A stretch of 42,022 nt of DNA from the NCBI GenBank assembly GCA_024639065.1, contig JAHEJC010000009.1, positions 1-42,022 on the forward strand. The letters are read 5' to 3'. Both the position numbers and the translations under genes were made by a program. Shown in pieces: positions 1 through 8,744 of this stretch. Position 1 is the first letter of the stretch; each line of letters opens with the position of its first letter. Origin of the DNA: Lewinellaceae bacterium (GTDB taxonomy: Bacteria; Bacteroidota; Bacteroidia; Chitinophagales; Saprospiraceae). The notes beneath the pieces were generated by a model, which ran no database searches, had not been told where the DNA came from, and saw only the letters and a program-made list of their open reading frames with translations.

Positions 1-634
1 ATCCTAAAATAATGTCATGTTTAGCAACCAACAATTCACCTCTTTTTTGCAGATCCAAAACGCCACTCCCTCCCCTATTGCGCATTGAATTAGTTTTGGC
101 GTCTATGAGCAATGGGTCACCTTGGAAAACAAACTCATCAATCCAATACGGTACGCTTATATCTGGTTCTTTAATAGAAGGATGAATATGAGCAGGTTCT
201 TTACTGTTGGGATATGCCGCAGGTCGAATGGTGTAAATAGAATAAGTCCCATTTTGATCAGTCTTCACCCAACCCCGAATATAACCATGCCTTCTCGCCC
301 TTTGATCTAAACTTGGTTTAGTGCTGTACAAACCAGCTATATCAGTATGATAATAATATAAGGTTACATTGGGTGCTGGAGTTTTTCCATCTAGATGATA
401 AATCTTACCGGTGATCAAAATGCGTTGTCCTTTTTGATCCCAACCAGGACTCGTATCCACGGAAGCGATTTGATCCGGTAATCCGATGTAGAAAAAATCT
501 CGATTTTCAAAAGGACCACCTACTGTTCTACCATCCTGATCGCGAAAAGCTATTTCATCCGAGTTGTTTGTTTGTGCGGTACAATTGAGTTGAATTATAC
601 AAATTAGTAATGGAACAATTAATCGAAAAAGCAT
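1..634 (-). CDS. Exported intradiol ring-cleavage dioxygenase-like protein, 3' end cut by window edge
   Basis: I translated this directly. An ATG at 634-632 opens a frame that runs off the left edge, giving 211 residues with no stop. The N-terminus is a signal sequence (MLFRLIVPLLICIIQLNC, then TAQT), so the product is exported, either as a lipoprotein on Cys18 or cleaved after the AQ. The rest follows the intradiol dioxygenase core. All four expected non-haem Fe(III) ligands are visible: Tyr103 (AGLYS), Tyr141 (TIRPAAYP), and His149 and His151 (PAHIH). Known family members, such as protocatechuate and catechol dioxygenases, cleave ortho-diphenols. The substrate here cannot be told. It shares its strand with pdhB but lies 112 bases downstream, with no sign of coupling. 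An exported, non-catabolic member is the likeliest reading. Confidence 0.85.
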   Translation of the reverse strand, partial: MLFRLIVPLLICIIQLNCTAQTNNSDEIAFRDQDGRTVGGPFENRDFFYIGLPDQIASVDTSPGWDQKGQRILITGKIYHLDGKTPAPNVTLYYYHTDIAGLYSTKPSLDQRARRHGYIRGWVKTDQNGTYSIYTIRPAAYPNSKEPAHIHPSIKEPDISVPYWIDEFVFQGDPLLIDAKTNSMRNRGGSGVLDLQKRGELLVAKHDIILG

Positions 635-746
635 AAATAAGTTTTAGTCTAAAACATAAGACGTGATTTTAACCTTTTTCGGTGTGCTAATAAAAGAATC
701 CTCCAATCTTAGAAAAGTGACTAAATCATAACGAATAACAAAATAA

Positions 747-1733
747 TTATCCTTTTACGTAAAGTACTTCCTTGACTGCCTTAATAATTTTTTCCGGATT
801 GGGCATCCATGCCTCCACCAGGGTAGGTGCATATGGGAGGGAAGTATCCAATGCATTGACTCTGGTAACCGGCGCATCCAAGTGGTCAAAGGCATACTTT
901 TGGACTTCGTAAGCCACCTCTGCAGAAATCCCAGCAAAGGGCCAGGACTCGTCTACAACCACGATACGATTGGTCTTTTTTACTGAATCGACAATGGTAT
1001 GATGATCAAGTGGTCTAATAGTCCGCAAGTCAATCACCTCAGCACTAATACCTTCCTTGGCCAATTCTTCTGCGGCTTTATCACATTCTATTACCATTTT
1101 GTTAAATGAAACTAAAGTAACATCCGATCCTTCCCTGCGTACACGCGCTTTGCCAATCGGAACTAGAAATTCATCCTTCGGCACCTCTCCTTTTAAAGCA
1201 TACATAATCTCTGACTCCATCATGCATACCGGATCATCATCTCGAATAGCTGATTTTAATAATCCCTTTGAATCGGCTGGATCAACACATGATATTACTT
1301 TAAGTCCTGGTGTATTGGCCATCCAGGATTCAAACATTTGTGAATGCTGTTGGGCCAGTTGCCCGGCAGCTCCGGAAGGACCTCTAAAAACAATCGGGCA
1401 ACCAAATTGTCCTGCCGATTGGGAAAGTGTTTTGGCAGCATTGTTCACTATTTGATCAAAAGCGAGAACAGCAAAGTTCCAGGTCATGAATTCAATAATT
1501 GGTCTCAACCCATTCATGGCTGCTCCAACGCCGATTCCGGCAAATCCAAGTTCGGTAATCGGTGTATCAATTACTCTTTTAGGGCCAAATTCATCTAGCA
1601 TACCTTTGCTAACCTTATAGGCACCATTGTATTCTGCCACTTCTTCGCCCATCAAAAATACGGTTTCATCTCTGCGCATTTCTTCTGACATGGCTTCTCC
1701 AAGAGCCTCCCTTAATGTGATGATTCTGGACAT
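747..1733 (-). CDS. pdhB: Pyruvate dehydrogenase E1 component, beta subunit
   Basis: The 328-residue product is full length for the beta subunit of heterotetrameric (alpha2beta2) E1. That enzyme decarboxylates pyruvate with thiamine diphosphate and passes the acetyl group to E2 lipoyl domains. The family's blocks are present: the N-terminal REALGEAMSEEM segment, GEEVAEYNGAYKVSKG, DTPITELGFAGIGVGAA, the FMTWNFA segment, and a C-terminal transketolase domain with VVVDESWPFAGISAEV. The ATG start gives the usual beginning MSRIITLREAL. No alpha subunit, E2 or E3 gene lies nearby, so the complex is encoded in pieces, as is common in Bacteroidota. A branched-chain 2-oxoacid dehydrogenase E1 beta is the main alternative but fits less well. 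Confidence 0.93.
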   Translation of the reverse strand: MSRIITLREALGEAMSEEMRRDETVFLMGEEVAEYNGAYKVSKGMLDEFGPKRVIDTPITELGFAGIGVGAAMNGLRPIIEFMTWNFAVLAFDQIVNNAAKTLSQSAGQFGCPIVFRGPSGAAGQLAQQHSQMFESWMANTPGLKVISCVDPADSKGLLKSAIRDDDPVCMMESEIMYALKGEVPKDEFLVPIGKARVRREGSDVTLVSFNKMVIECDKAAEELAKEGISAEVIDLRTIRPLDHHTIVDSVKKTNRIVVVDESWPFAGISAEVAYEVQKYAFDHLDAPVTRVNALDTSLPYAPTLVEAWMPNPEKIIKAVKEVLYVKG

Positions 1734-1856
1734 TTATTCGATTATTTTAGATGACGAAGATAATGAAATTCTTGATTTGCAGGTGCACTGGACTACATAA
1801 TGATCATTGAAAGAATTCCAAATAAGGATGGCTTAACTATCTCATTCAACGATCAA

Positions 1857-2387
1857 TTATTTTTTTAATCCAAACCAATCCCAATCATTTTTTTTCTTCT
1901 TTTTTCTTTTTGACTTTCTTTGATGTTTCTTGATATCTTTATTACTAATAAAGATATATCGAAAGGAGATTCCGCTTTCACTTTGAAATGTTCTGGGTGC
2001 ATCGAAATAGATAACTGGTTTATAATCCCAGGAAACATTGAACCGACCCAAAGATAATTCGATTCCTCCGGCAATTGAGGCACCAGTGTAATTCAAGGCT
2101 TCTTTTTCAGGATCTTGTATATATTTGGATTGAATACCAATTCCGGTATACACATTAAAATTTTTAAACAAAAGTGGATAATGGCGTTGGATCTGCAGAC
2201 CTGCGGATACGTAATCTGATTTAAATCCTGAAAGTACAATTCCTTCCAAGGTGGTATTCTTAAAAATTCGCTGCTGGATCGTCAAACCATTTTCCGTTCC
2301 TAAACGGACACCTCCGGCTGTAAAATAGGATTGACCACATAAGGAAATTGAAAACAGGGTAAACAATAATGAGGAAGAATATTTCAT
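1857..2387 (-). CDS. Small exported beta-barrel-like protein with a lysine-rich tail
   Basis: I do not recognise a named family. The 176-residue product starts with a cleavable signal peptide (MKYSSSLLFTLFSISLCGQ). Alternating amphipathic strands rich in Gly and aromatic residues follow (for example FNVYTGIGIQ and GASIAGGIELSLGRF), ending in SGISFRYIFI. This looks like a small outer-membrane barrel. The last 25 residues are strongly basic, with runs of Lys and Arg, and then a DWDWFGL motif. Such a tail is unusual for a barrel and would have to sit in the periplasm or at the surface. It lies between pdhB and a divergent methyltransferase gene. Function unknown. Confidence 0.75.
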   Translation of the reverse strand: MKYSSSLLFTLFSISLCGQSYFTAGGVRLGTENGLTIQQRIFKNTTLEGIVLSGFKSDYVSAGLQIQRHYPLLFKNFNVYTGIGIQSKYIQDPEKEALNYTGASIAGGIELSLGRFNVSWDYKPVIYFDAPRTFQSESGISFRYIFISNKDIKKHQRKSKRKKKKKNDWDWFGLKK

Positions 2388-2391
2388 TCTT

Positions 2392-2399
2392 TATTTTTG
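2392..2399 (+). promoter_or_regulatory. Candidate -7 promoter element for the methyltransferase gene
   Basis: TATTTTTG matches the Bacteroidota -7 consensus TAnnTTTG exactly and lies 61 bases before the ATG at 2461. No convincing -33 element is visible at the right spacing, so the call rests on the -7 element and its position only. Confidence 0.4.
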
Positions 2400-2460
2400 T
2401 ATGAGACGGAAACTTGATTCTGTTTGTTTCAATGATTCTAAATGGTAGTAAAACTTTAAC

Positions 2461-3273
2461 ATGTATAATTATCGATGGAGATTATCTCAATTGATTAAAT
2501 TTTATCTGCAAGCAGATACGATAAGTAAAGTACATTCCCCTTTTGCCTACAAAATACTTTCATACATTTTAGATGAAGAAAGAACGTATTACGATTTTAG
2601 ATATATTGAAGAAATTAGGTCGCTTGCCTTGGAGAATAATCGTGAATTGAACTTAGTTGATTTTGGTGCTGGATCAACAGCATTGAAGGAAAAACAAAGA
2701 AAAATTTCTAAGATTGCTGAAGTTGCTGCCTCATCGCCCAAACAATGTAGAGAACTCTTTCGTTTAGTTCAGTATACTAAGCCTTCCTTTAGCATCGAGC
2801 TTGGCACAAGTTTGGGTATTTCGACGGCCTATATAGCTAAGGGTTACACGGGTGGTAAAGTCGTCAGTTTTGAGGGAGATCCATCCTTGAGTAAAATTGC
2901 CAAACTGAATCTAAAATCTCTCCAGGTAAAAAATGTAGAAATCCGCACGGGCTCATTTGAAGAAACACTTCCCATTTTTCTTGGCGAAGTAAAGTCTCTC
3001 GATTTTATTTTCATGGATGGTCATCATACCTATGATGCTACTATTCGTTATTTTGGATTATTGAAAAGCAAACTACATGATGGTGCTGTATTGGTTGTAG
3101 ACGATATATATTGGTCTATGGATATGTTAAAAGCATGGAAAGAAATCATCCAAGATCCATTGGTAACCTTATCAATAAATCTATTCTACTATGGAATCAT
3201 ATTTTTCAAAAAATCGATCCTAGAAAAAACACATTTACAGATTGTAGACCAAGCATTTAAACCCTGGAATTGA
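2461..3273 (+). CDS. Class I SAM-dependent methyltransferase (O-methyltransferase-like)
   Basis: The 270-residue product has the Rossmann methyltransferase signature near residues 110-140. IELGTSLGISTAYIAKG is the glycine-rich SAM loop, and VVSFEGDP supplies the acidic residue at the end of strand beta2. FIFMDGHHTYDAT and VLVVDDIYW follow, as in the Methyltransf_24 / O-methyltransferase group. About 100 residues precede the domain and include a DFGAGSTALK stretch that resembles a second, degenerate SAM-like loop. The substrate is unknown. It is transcribed alone and diverges from the barrel gene at 1857-2387. Chance of a methyltransferase fold is high; small-molecule rather than macromolecular substrate is an inference. 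Confidence 0.85.
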   Translation: MYNYRWRLSQLIKFYLQADTISKVHSPFAYKILSYILDEERTYYDFRYIEEIRSLALENNRELNLVDFGAGSTALKEKQRKISKIAEVAASSPKQCRELFRLVQYTKPSFSIELGTSLGISTAYIAKGYTGGKVVSFEGDPSLSKIAKLNLKSLQVKNVEIRTGSFEETLPIFLGEVKSLDFIFMDGHHTYDATIRYFGLLKSKLHDGAVLVVDDIYWSMDMLKAWKEIIQDPLVTLSINLFYYGIIFFKKSILEKTHLQIVDQAFKPWN

Positions 3274-3347
3274 GCTCTTTAGTAAATTACCAAGTTAGCG
3301 TATCAGCGAATTAGCAGGTTAGGTTTTTCGTTTGTAGAGCACGGAGC

Positions 3348-5966
3348 CTACTTGGAGTATCCGATTCGTTTTTTATTAAATATTTGTTCCTCATCTTTAT
3401 GGGTGATCTTTTTAACATCATCCAGAGAAATAATATGATCATTCTTACTGGCTCTCTTACGTGATGAAAGTCTTAAATTTTGTTGTCTAATCGACTCTAA
3501 GACCATGCTTCGTGCTGTTCGTGCATTACCGAAATATTTATCTCGTCGGTTGTATATATGTTTAAAATATTCAAATAGATAATTGCGGGCATTAATTGCC
3601 AATTCTAACTGATGTTCAGCTAACATACCTTCAGAAATTTGAATAAGTTGATCAGGAGGATAATCATCAAATTTCAAAATCTTATCAAACCTTGACTTCA
3701 ATCCTGGATTTGCTTTTAAGAAAGCTTCCATATTCTCAGGATAGCCGGCTACAAAAACAAAAAATTCTCCCCGATGATCTTCCATTCTTTTTAATATAGT
3801 TTGAATGGCTTCATTCCCAAAATCTCCACCCATAGAACTTCTCATAGTCAACGAATAGGCTTCATCAATAAAGAGAACCCCTCCCAGGCTGTCTTCTATT
3901 TTCTCAGCAGTTTTGATGGCCGTTTGACCTACGAAACCTGCGACCAGGCCTTGACGATCCGTTTCTATCATATGGCCTCTTTCCAGAATACCTAGCGCTT
4001 TGTAAATTTTGGCCAGAATGCGGGCAACTGTGGTTTTTCCAGTACCTGGATTACCGATAAAAACAGTATGCAAATAAAAACTATTCAGTACATCTTTACC
4101 GGTATTCCTGTAATATTTGACTATGTTGACAAGTTCATGGATTTCATTCTTAATGTTTTCCATGCCTATCAAATGCTCCAATTCTTTTAAGGACGTTTCC
4201 AATAATTGCTCATCTACCGGAATAAGTGGTCTGGGCTTGATTTTATCAGACTGAATTTTCTCAACATCTCCAAGGTGTATAACTTCCAAATCATTGTCTG
4301 AGACTTGATATGGATCCTCTTGCGCCATAATCCTCAAGGCCAGGTTTAATTTAGCTTTTTCAATTATATCATGCACATAACGTGCATTTCCAAATGTTCT
4401 GTCTCTATTTCGATAAGCTTCAGTGATCATTTCATCAATCTTCAACTTAGCCTCGGGGGTAAGTATAACTTTTTTTTCCTGGCAGGCATAATCAGCAATC
4501 TTCGACAACTCCTGAGGAAGGTAGTCACCAAACTCAAGATTTACTTTAAAGCGGGATTTGAGTCCTGGATTGGAATCGAGAAAGTATTTCATTTCTTTAG
4601 GATAGCCAGCTACTATAATGGCCAGATCTCCCGGGCCATTGGACATCTCCTTTACAAGCAGCTCAATGACCTCCCGTCCAAAATCCTTGCTGTCATCATT
4701 ACTTCGAGCAAGGGAATAAGCTTCATCAATAAAAAGCACGCCTCCCCTAGCCTTTTCAAGTGCTTCACGCACTTTGGGTGCAGTCTGACCTATGTATTCA
4801 CCGATCAGATCCACACGATCTACATTGTGTATATGGCCTTTGGAAAGTAAGCCCATTTTCTTATACAATAAACCCATCATCTGGGCTACGGTTGTCTTTC
4901 CTGTTCCAGGATTTCCAATAAAAACTGAGTGGACATTTACTTCCTCTTTTTCTTCAAAACCTCGTTCTTTACGAAGCTGCAAAAATTGGATGTATTGGGC
5001 ATGATTGCGTATTTGAGTTTTGACATTTTCCAGGCCGATAAGGTTATCAAGTTTTGTCATGACTTCCTCAAAAGTCAAATTCGCATGTTCGTCAGGCAAT
5101 AAAATAAGTGGAGATGCCTGATTAGGAAGTGAGATATTTGGATTGCCTTCTACAAATTCTTCATCTACTTCAAATTGCACCGAAGCCAGCAGGTGATCCA
5201 TGAAAACAATTTCAACCGAATAAGTACCCCCCTTCCAGGAGTTTTTAATATTAGACCCCCAACCGGCAGTTATCCGAACATCTTCCTCATCTTTCTTGAC
5301 ATGAACAAGCCTTACAACTTGCCCTTTTAATTCCTTAGCCCCATTGAAAAATTTTACAAAAATCTCGCATTCCCAATTTGATTGGAAATGAACATTTTTG
5401 AAAATTGCGTCTACATATATATACCTTGTTTCATCTTCACCAAATACCATAAAGTATTTCCGATCATCTTCACTTACGTCATCGTAAGGCCCTTCATATA
5501 ATTTCAAGGATTGAACTTCAAGATATGGGTTGTAAGTTGGATCTATTGATTGGCCTGTATCCTCTATATAAAAATATTTAGTACCTACCTTATTGCCTTC
5601 AATCCACGCCTCCCAATAATAAGTCCCTTTTTTCCAAAAAGAACCTTCCTTCTTATTACCCCATCCTTCTCGAATATAAATTATATTATCTGATTTGTGT
5701 ATTTTCCGGCTAAACTGCAAACTGCACATTTCTTTCTTTCCTCGGTGAATTGAAAAACACTTGAGCATGATCTCAGCTTCCCATGAATCAAGGTCAAATA
5801 ATTTATTATAAAAAGATAACTCTGCATAAACAAAAGCTGTTTCATAACGATCAAAAACTTGTCGGTACTTTTTCTTATTATCGGCCAGCCATTCCGTGGA
5901 ACAATAGACCTTTAATTCCTTAAATTTGAAATGCTTAACCTGATCTTTTTGTAATCTTTCTTCCAT
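3348..5966 (-). CDS. Tandem AAA+ ATPase (CbbX/SpoVK-like) with a duplicated N-terminal domain
   Basis: The 872-residue protein has two complete AAA+ modules. Module 1 (about 290-560) has Walker A GNPGTGKT at 351-358, Walker B VLFIDE at 410-415 and an SRF arginine finger at 471-473. Module 2 (about 590-860) has Walker A at 638-645, Walker B at 697-702 and SRF at 758-760. Both belong to the CbbX/SpoVK/EccA-type clade (ENVKTQI, IDEAYSL, VAGYP, GNAR). Residues about 15-135 and 150-265 form an internal duplication: SWEAEIMLKCF matches NWECEIFVKFF, and GWGNKKEGSFWKKGTY matches GWGSNIKNSWKGGTY. No signal peptide is present, so it should be cytoplasmic. Family members remodel or activate partner proteins. 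The partner here is unknown, and neighbours give no clue. Confidence 0.85.
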   Translation of the reverse strand: MEERLQKDQVKHFKFKELKVYCSTEWLADNKKKYRQVFDRYETAFVYAELSFYNKLFDLDSWEAEIMLKCFSIHRGKKEMCSLQFSRKIHKSDNIIYIREGWGNKKEGSFWKKGTYYWEAWIEGNKVGTKYFYIEDTGQSIDPTYNPYLEVQSLKLYEGPYDDVSEDDRKYFMVFGEDETRYIYVDAIFKNVHFQSNWECEIFVKFFNGAKELKGQVVRLVHVKKDEEDVRITAGWGSNIKNSWKGGTYSVEIVFMDHLLASVQFEVDEEFVEGNPNISLPNQASPLILLPDEHANLTFEEVMTKLDNLIGLENVKTQIRNHAQYIQFLQLRKERGFEEKEEVNVHSVFIGNPGTGKTTVAQMMGLLYKKMGLLSKGHIHNVDRVDLIGEYIGQTAPKVREALEKARGGVLFIDEAYSLARSNDDSKDFGREVIELLVKEMSNGPGDLAIIVAGYPKEMKYFLDSNPGLKSRFKVNLEFGDYLPQELSKIADYACQEKKVILTPEAKLKIDEMITEAYRNRDRTFGNARYVHDIIEKAKLNLALRIMAQEDPYQVSDNDLEVIHLGDVEKIQSDKIKPRPLIPVDEQLLETSLKELEHLIGMENIKNEIHELVNIVKYYRNTGKDVLNSFYLHTVFIGNPGTGKTTVARILAKIYKALGILERGHMIETDRQGLVAGFVGQTAIKTAEKIEDSLGGVLFIDEAYSLTMRSSMGGDFGNEAIQTILKRMEDHRGEFFVFVAGYPENMEAFLKANPGLKSRFDKILKFDDYPPDQLIQISEGMLAEHQLELAINARNYLFEYFKHIYNRRDKYFGNARTARSMVLESIRQQNLRLSSRKRASKNDHIISLDDVKKITHKDEEQIFNKKRIGYSK

Positions 5967-6126
5967 TTCAATTTAAATATGGTATTAATTTCTCTTAATT
6001 TACTTTTTCTACAAAGAAATAGTTCACATTTTTGCGCTTGTTTTGTGAAAAAATAGAAACAATTCATTCCTGCAACCTTTTCAGAATTATTCCTGTTAGA
6101 AGATTTACTTAAATATATGTAACTGA

Positions 6127-6468
6127 ATGGCTAAAGTAAAATTTACATTTGAAGATAAAACCATTAGCGAAGTCACGGTAAACAATGCCGAAGCAGGCTT
6201 GTCGATTTTGGAAATAGCCGAAGATCATGATGTCCATCTAAATCATAATTGCGGCGGTGTATGTGCTTGTTCTACCTGCCATGTTTATGTGCAAAGAGGA
6301 GAACAATATTTAGAAGAAATTTCAGACAATGAAGAAGACTTTATTGATCGAGCGATTAATCCAAGATTGGAATCAAGGCTGGGGTGTCAATGTATTATTT
6401 TAGACCAAAGCGCAGAAATTGATATTGAGATTCCCGACCAGGCACAAATTATAGGACACGAACATTAA
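6127..6468 (+). CDS. fdx: Adrenodoxin-type [2Fe-2S] ferredoxin
   Basis: The 113-residue product carries the vertebrate/Isc-type ferredoxin pattern. Cys42, Cys48 and Cys51 (NCGGVCACSTC) and Cys87 (RLGCQC) are the expected cluster ligands, and Cys46 and Cys89 are extra. The HVYV and EEDFIDRA segments also fit adrenodoxin/Isc Fdx rather than plant-type ferredoxin. In proteobacteria this protein supplies electrons for Fe-S cluster assembly. Here it is followed 32 bases later by iscX, the same order as at the end of a proteobacterial isc operon, but iscS, iscU, hscA and hscB are absent from the window. Confidence 0.93.
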   Translation: MAKVKFTFEDKTISEVTVNNAEAGLSILEIAEDHDVHLNHNCGGVCACSTCHVYVQRGEQYLEEISDNEEDFIDRAINPRLESRLGCQCIILDQSAEIDIEIPDQAQIIGHEH

Positions 6469-6500
6469 TATATATTTCAACTTAAAAGCGGTAATAAAAT

Positions 6501-6737
6501 ATGGAACTAGATAATTTACCTATAAATTGGGAAGATCATGAGGATATTGCGATAAAACTATATGATCGATTTGGAGATGATTTCAATGAGAGTAAGATAT
6601 ATAGAATCCGTTTTACGGAGTTAATTGATTGGGTAATGGAAATTGAAGAATTTGAAGGTGTGCGTGATGATTGCAATGAAGGACACCTGGAGCAGATTCA
6701 GGCTAAATGGGTATATGAATGGCGTGACAATCAATAA
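6501..6737 (+). CDS. iscX: IscX (YfhJ) family Fe-S assembly protein
   Basis: The 78-residue acidic product matches IscX in length and pattern. It begins with a WEDHEDIAIKLYDRFGD helix, continues with RFTELIDWVMEIEEFEG, and ends with a KWVYEWRDNQ tail. IscX binds IscS and iron and modulates cysteine desulfurase activity in proteobacteria. The ATG start lies 32 bases after the ferredoxin stop with no terminator between, so the two are probably co-transcribed. A Bacteroidota genome would normally be expected to use SUF, so the partner desulfurase here is an open question. Confidence 0.9.
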   Translation: MELDNLPINWEDHEDIAIKLYDRFGDDFNESKIYRIRFTELIDWVMEIEEFEGVRDDCNEGHLEQIQAKWVYEWRDNQ

Positions 6738-7058
6738 ATAAGCATCCTAGTTGATCCGCTTTCTGCGGTTTAGCATTTCTAATATTACCAATTCATTAGG
6801 GAAATTTTTCAATATTTTATGAAATTAATTTCAGGAATTTTCAACAAGAATGGGCTTGTCTTCATTCGATTGTTTGATAATTTCAAATCCTGAAATGAAT
6901 CTAGTGATAATCTCTTCTCTCCAAGGATTGATCACAGCTTAACCGTAGATGATAATTAACCTTCATTGGGATGGAAACTGGATACTTGCAAATGGGATAT
7001 TCATCATGAATTTTAATTACAGAGAAATTAGGTGATGAATTACGTTTCGCTAGAATTA
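6738..7058. other. 321-base gap with a nested inverted repeat
   Basis: No gene is visible. A small CCGC/GCGG hairpin follows iscX but lacks a T-run. Further on, 6828-6836 and 6888-6896 form a perfect 9-bp inverted repeat (ATTTCAGGA / TCCTGAAAT). It encloses a smaller hairpin, ACAAG 6844-6848 with CTTGT 6855-6859. The remainder is A/T-rich sequence between the ends of two convergent transcripts. Confidence 0.5.
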
Positions 7059-8711
7059 CTAACTTACTTTAGCTAGATATTTATTAAAAATTGTAACTAA
7101 TTTTTTTCTAATCATATCTACGTCCATCATTTTAGAATCATTTTTAGCCTTTATTGTTAAAAACAGGCCGATTGCAAATATGATCATGGTGGGCAACCAA
7201 GCACCAAGAATGGCATCAACTTTTAAGGTTTCTGACATTTTTTTCATTGCAATTGAAGCCACGATATAAAGCGCAAAAAAGATGATGGAAACTAATAATG
7301 GATATCCGAAACCACCTTTTCTAATAATCGCTCCCATGGGGGCTCCAATAAACAGAAAAATAAAACATGCTATAGCTAGAGAAAACTTTGAATGTAATTC
7401 GAATTGAAATTTCGCGAGATTTATGTGCAATCGCTTTTCTTCAGATATTGATTTTGTGATATCGTATTGAAGGTTTCTGACAGAGGTGGATGCGATGGAT
7501 AAAATGGATCTTTTTTCAGTGTTAGAGAATAGACTATCCACATTAAATCCAAGTAGAGATCCTTTCTTATTGGATAGAACTAGTCTACCTTGTATCGAGG
7601 TAGTATCAGGGCGAAGCATTCTTTCTTTTAGCATACTCGGAGTATCCAAGCTTTTTTTTATTTTTTTGGTCACTCTGACAATTTGGTTTTCCTTTGGTAA
7701 TTGGTCTTGTGTAAAGTTATCCGTTATTGGACTAACTGTATCCAAAGGGACAGAGTCTGTGATTGCCATAAGCTCGTCTCTCTCTTCTAATAATATATCA
7801 TTATTCTTGGGAGGAGGTATATCCAGTAGTTTCATAAATCGCGTATCCAAGGGCGCACGGATGCCACTCAATTTATACTGAAACGAATCAATATCAGCAA
7901 TAAGTTCTATAGAACTGCGCATATAGTGATGGGATTTAAATAAATCCTGGTCTGTCATACCTAGTTCGAATTCGTTTAAATCAAATGCTTTGTTCCAAGA
8001 TTTAAATTGAGTTCTCATAAATGGGTAAGTCAGTTTGCCATTTTTTGATTCTTTGTATTGCTCCGAGTATTTCACCCCATCATTTAAGCTCATTATGAAA
8101 TACCGGCCTGACTCATCCGTATACATTTCTCCATTTTTTGCAGATATGACATCAATATCGTTAGTATTATTTGCTTGGTTATAAACTAAAACACCTTCAA
8201 TACCACGGTCATCTGCCAGTTTACGATCAATCCAAATCGAAAAGCCAAAAAAATCATTATTAAACATCCGCTCTTCAATGCTCAAAGAAGGTTTTTGTCT
8301 ACGTATATCCCACATCCGAGAATGGAATTGCAAATTTGCTTTTGGATTGAGAAAATCATTACACAGATAAGAGAAAATACTAATCAAAGTAACTAGAAAA
8401 ATTAAAGAACGCATAATTCGAAATAATGAAACACCAGCTGATTTGAAACTGGATAGCTCATATTTTTCTCCCATATTTCCAAAAACCATGACGGATGCTA
8501 ATAAAACGCCTATAGCCAAAGCTAAGGGAAACAATTTGATCGATAAATAAAAGATCATTTCTACAATAACAAAAAGGCCTAAACCTTTTCCCACAAAATC
8601 GTCTAAATAGATGAAGAGTGTCTGCATGACCAAAACAAACAGCGCTATCAAGAAGGATAACAAAAAGGGTGGAATAAATGATTTTACCAACAATAAATCA
8701 ATGCGTTTCAC
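7059..8711 (-). CDS. LptF/LptG-family lipopolysaccharide export permease
   Basis: The 550-residue product has the YjgP/YjgQ topology. Three membrane helices lie near the N-terminus (FIPPFLLSFLIALFVLVM, IKLFPLALAIGVLLASVMVF, SLIFLVTLISIFSYLC). A periplasmic region of over 300 residues follows, then three C-terminal helices from about residue 445, starting SLAIACFIFLFIGAPMGA. With LptB and its partner permease it would extract LPS from the inner membrane. The periplasmic loop is long and contains a low-similarity insert with many Asp, Ser and Pro residues. The start is GTG (8711-8709), giving MKRIDLLLVKSF; no nearby ATG serves. It stands alone, divergent from lepB. Which of LptF or LptG it is cannot be settled here. 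Confidence 0.88.
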   Translation of the reverse strand: MKRIDLLLVKSFIPPFLLSFLIALFVLVMQTLFIYLDDFVGKGLGLFVIVEMIFYLSIKLFPLALAIGVLLASVMVFGNMGEKYELSSFKSAGVSLFRIMRSLIFLVTLISIFSYLCNDFLNPKANLQFHSRMWDIRRQKPSLSIEERMFNNDFFGFSIWIDRKLADDRGIEGVLVYNQANNTNDIDVISAKNGEMYTDESGRYFIMSLNDGVKYSEQYKESKNGKLTYPFMRTQFKSWNKAFDLNEFELGMTDQDLFKSHHYMRSSIELIADIDSFQYKLSGIRAPLDTRFMKLLDIPPPKNNDILLEERDELMAITDSVPLDTVSPITDNFTQDQLPKENQIVRVTKKIKKSLDTPSMLKERMLRPDTTSIQGRLVLSNKKGSLLGFNVDSLFSNTEKRSILSIASTSVRNLQYDITKSISEEKRLHINLAKFQFELHSKFSLAIACFIFLFIGAPMGAIIRKGGFGYPLLVSIIFFALYIVASIAMKKMSETLKVDAILGAWLPTMIIFAIGLFLTIKAKNDSKMMDVDMIRKKLVTIFNKYLAKVS

Positions 8712-8744
8712 TCTGGTTATTTATTGAGTCTATTCTAATAAACA

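Noticed and set aside
122-310. Short plus-strand frame of 62 codons
   Set aside because: It overlaps the dioxygenase gene on the other strand, where all four iron ligands are visible, so it is a shadow frame.
3274-3347. Repeated TTAGC-like words between the methyltransferase and AAA+ genes
   Set aside because: The words are short, imperfect and without clear symmetry. They do not support a repeat element call.
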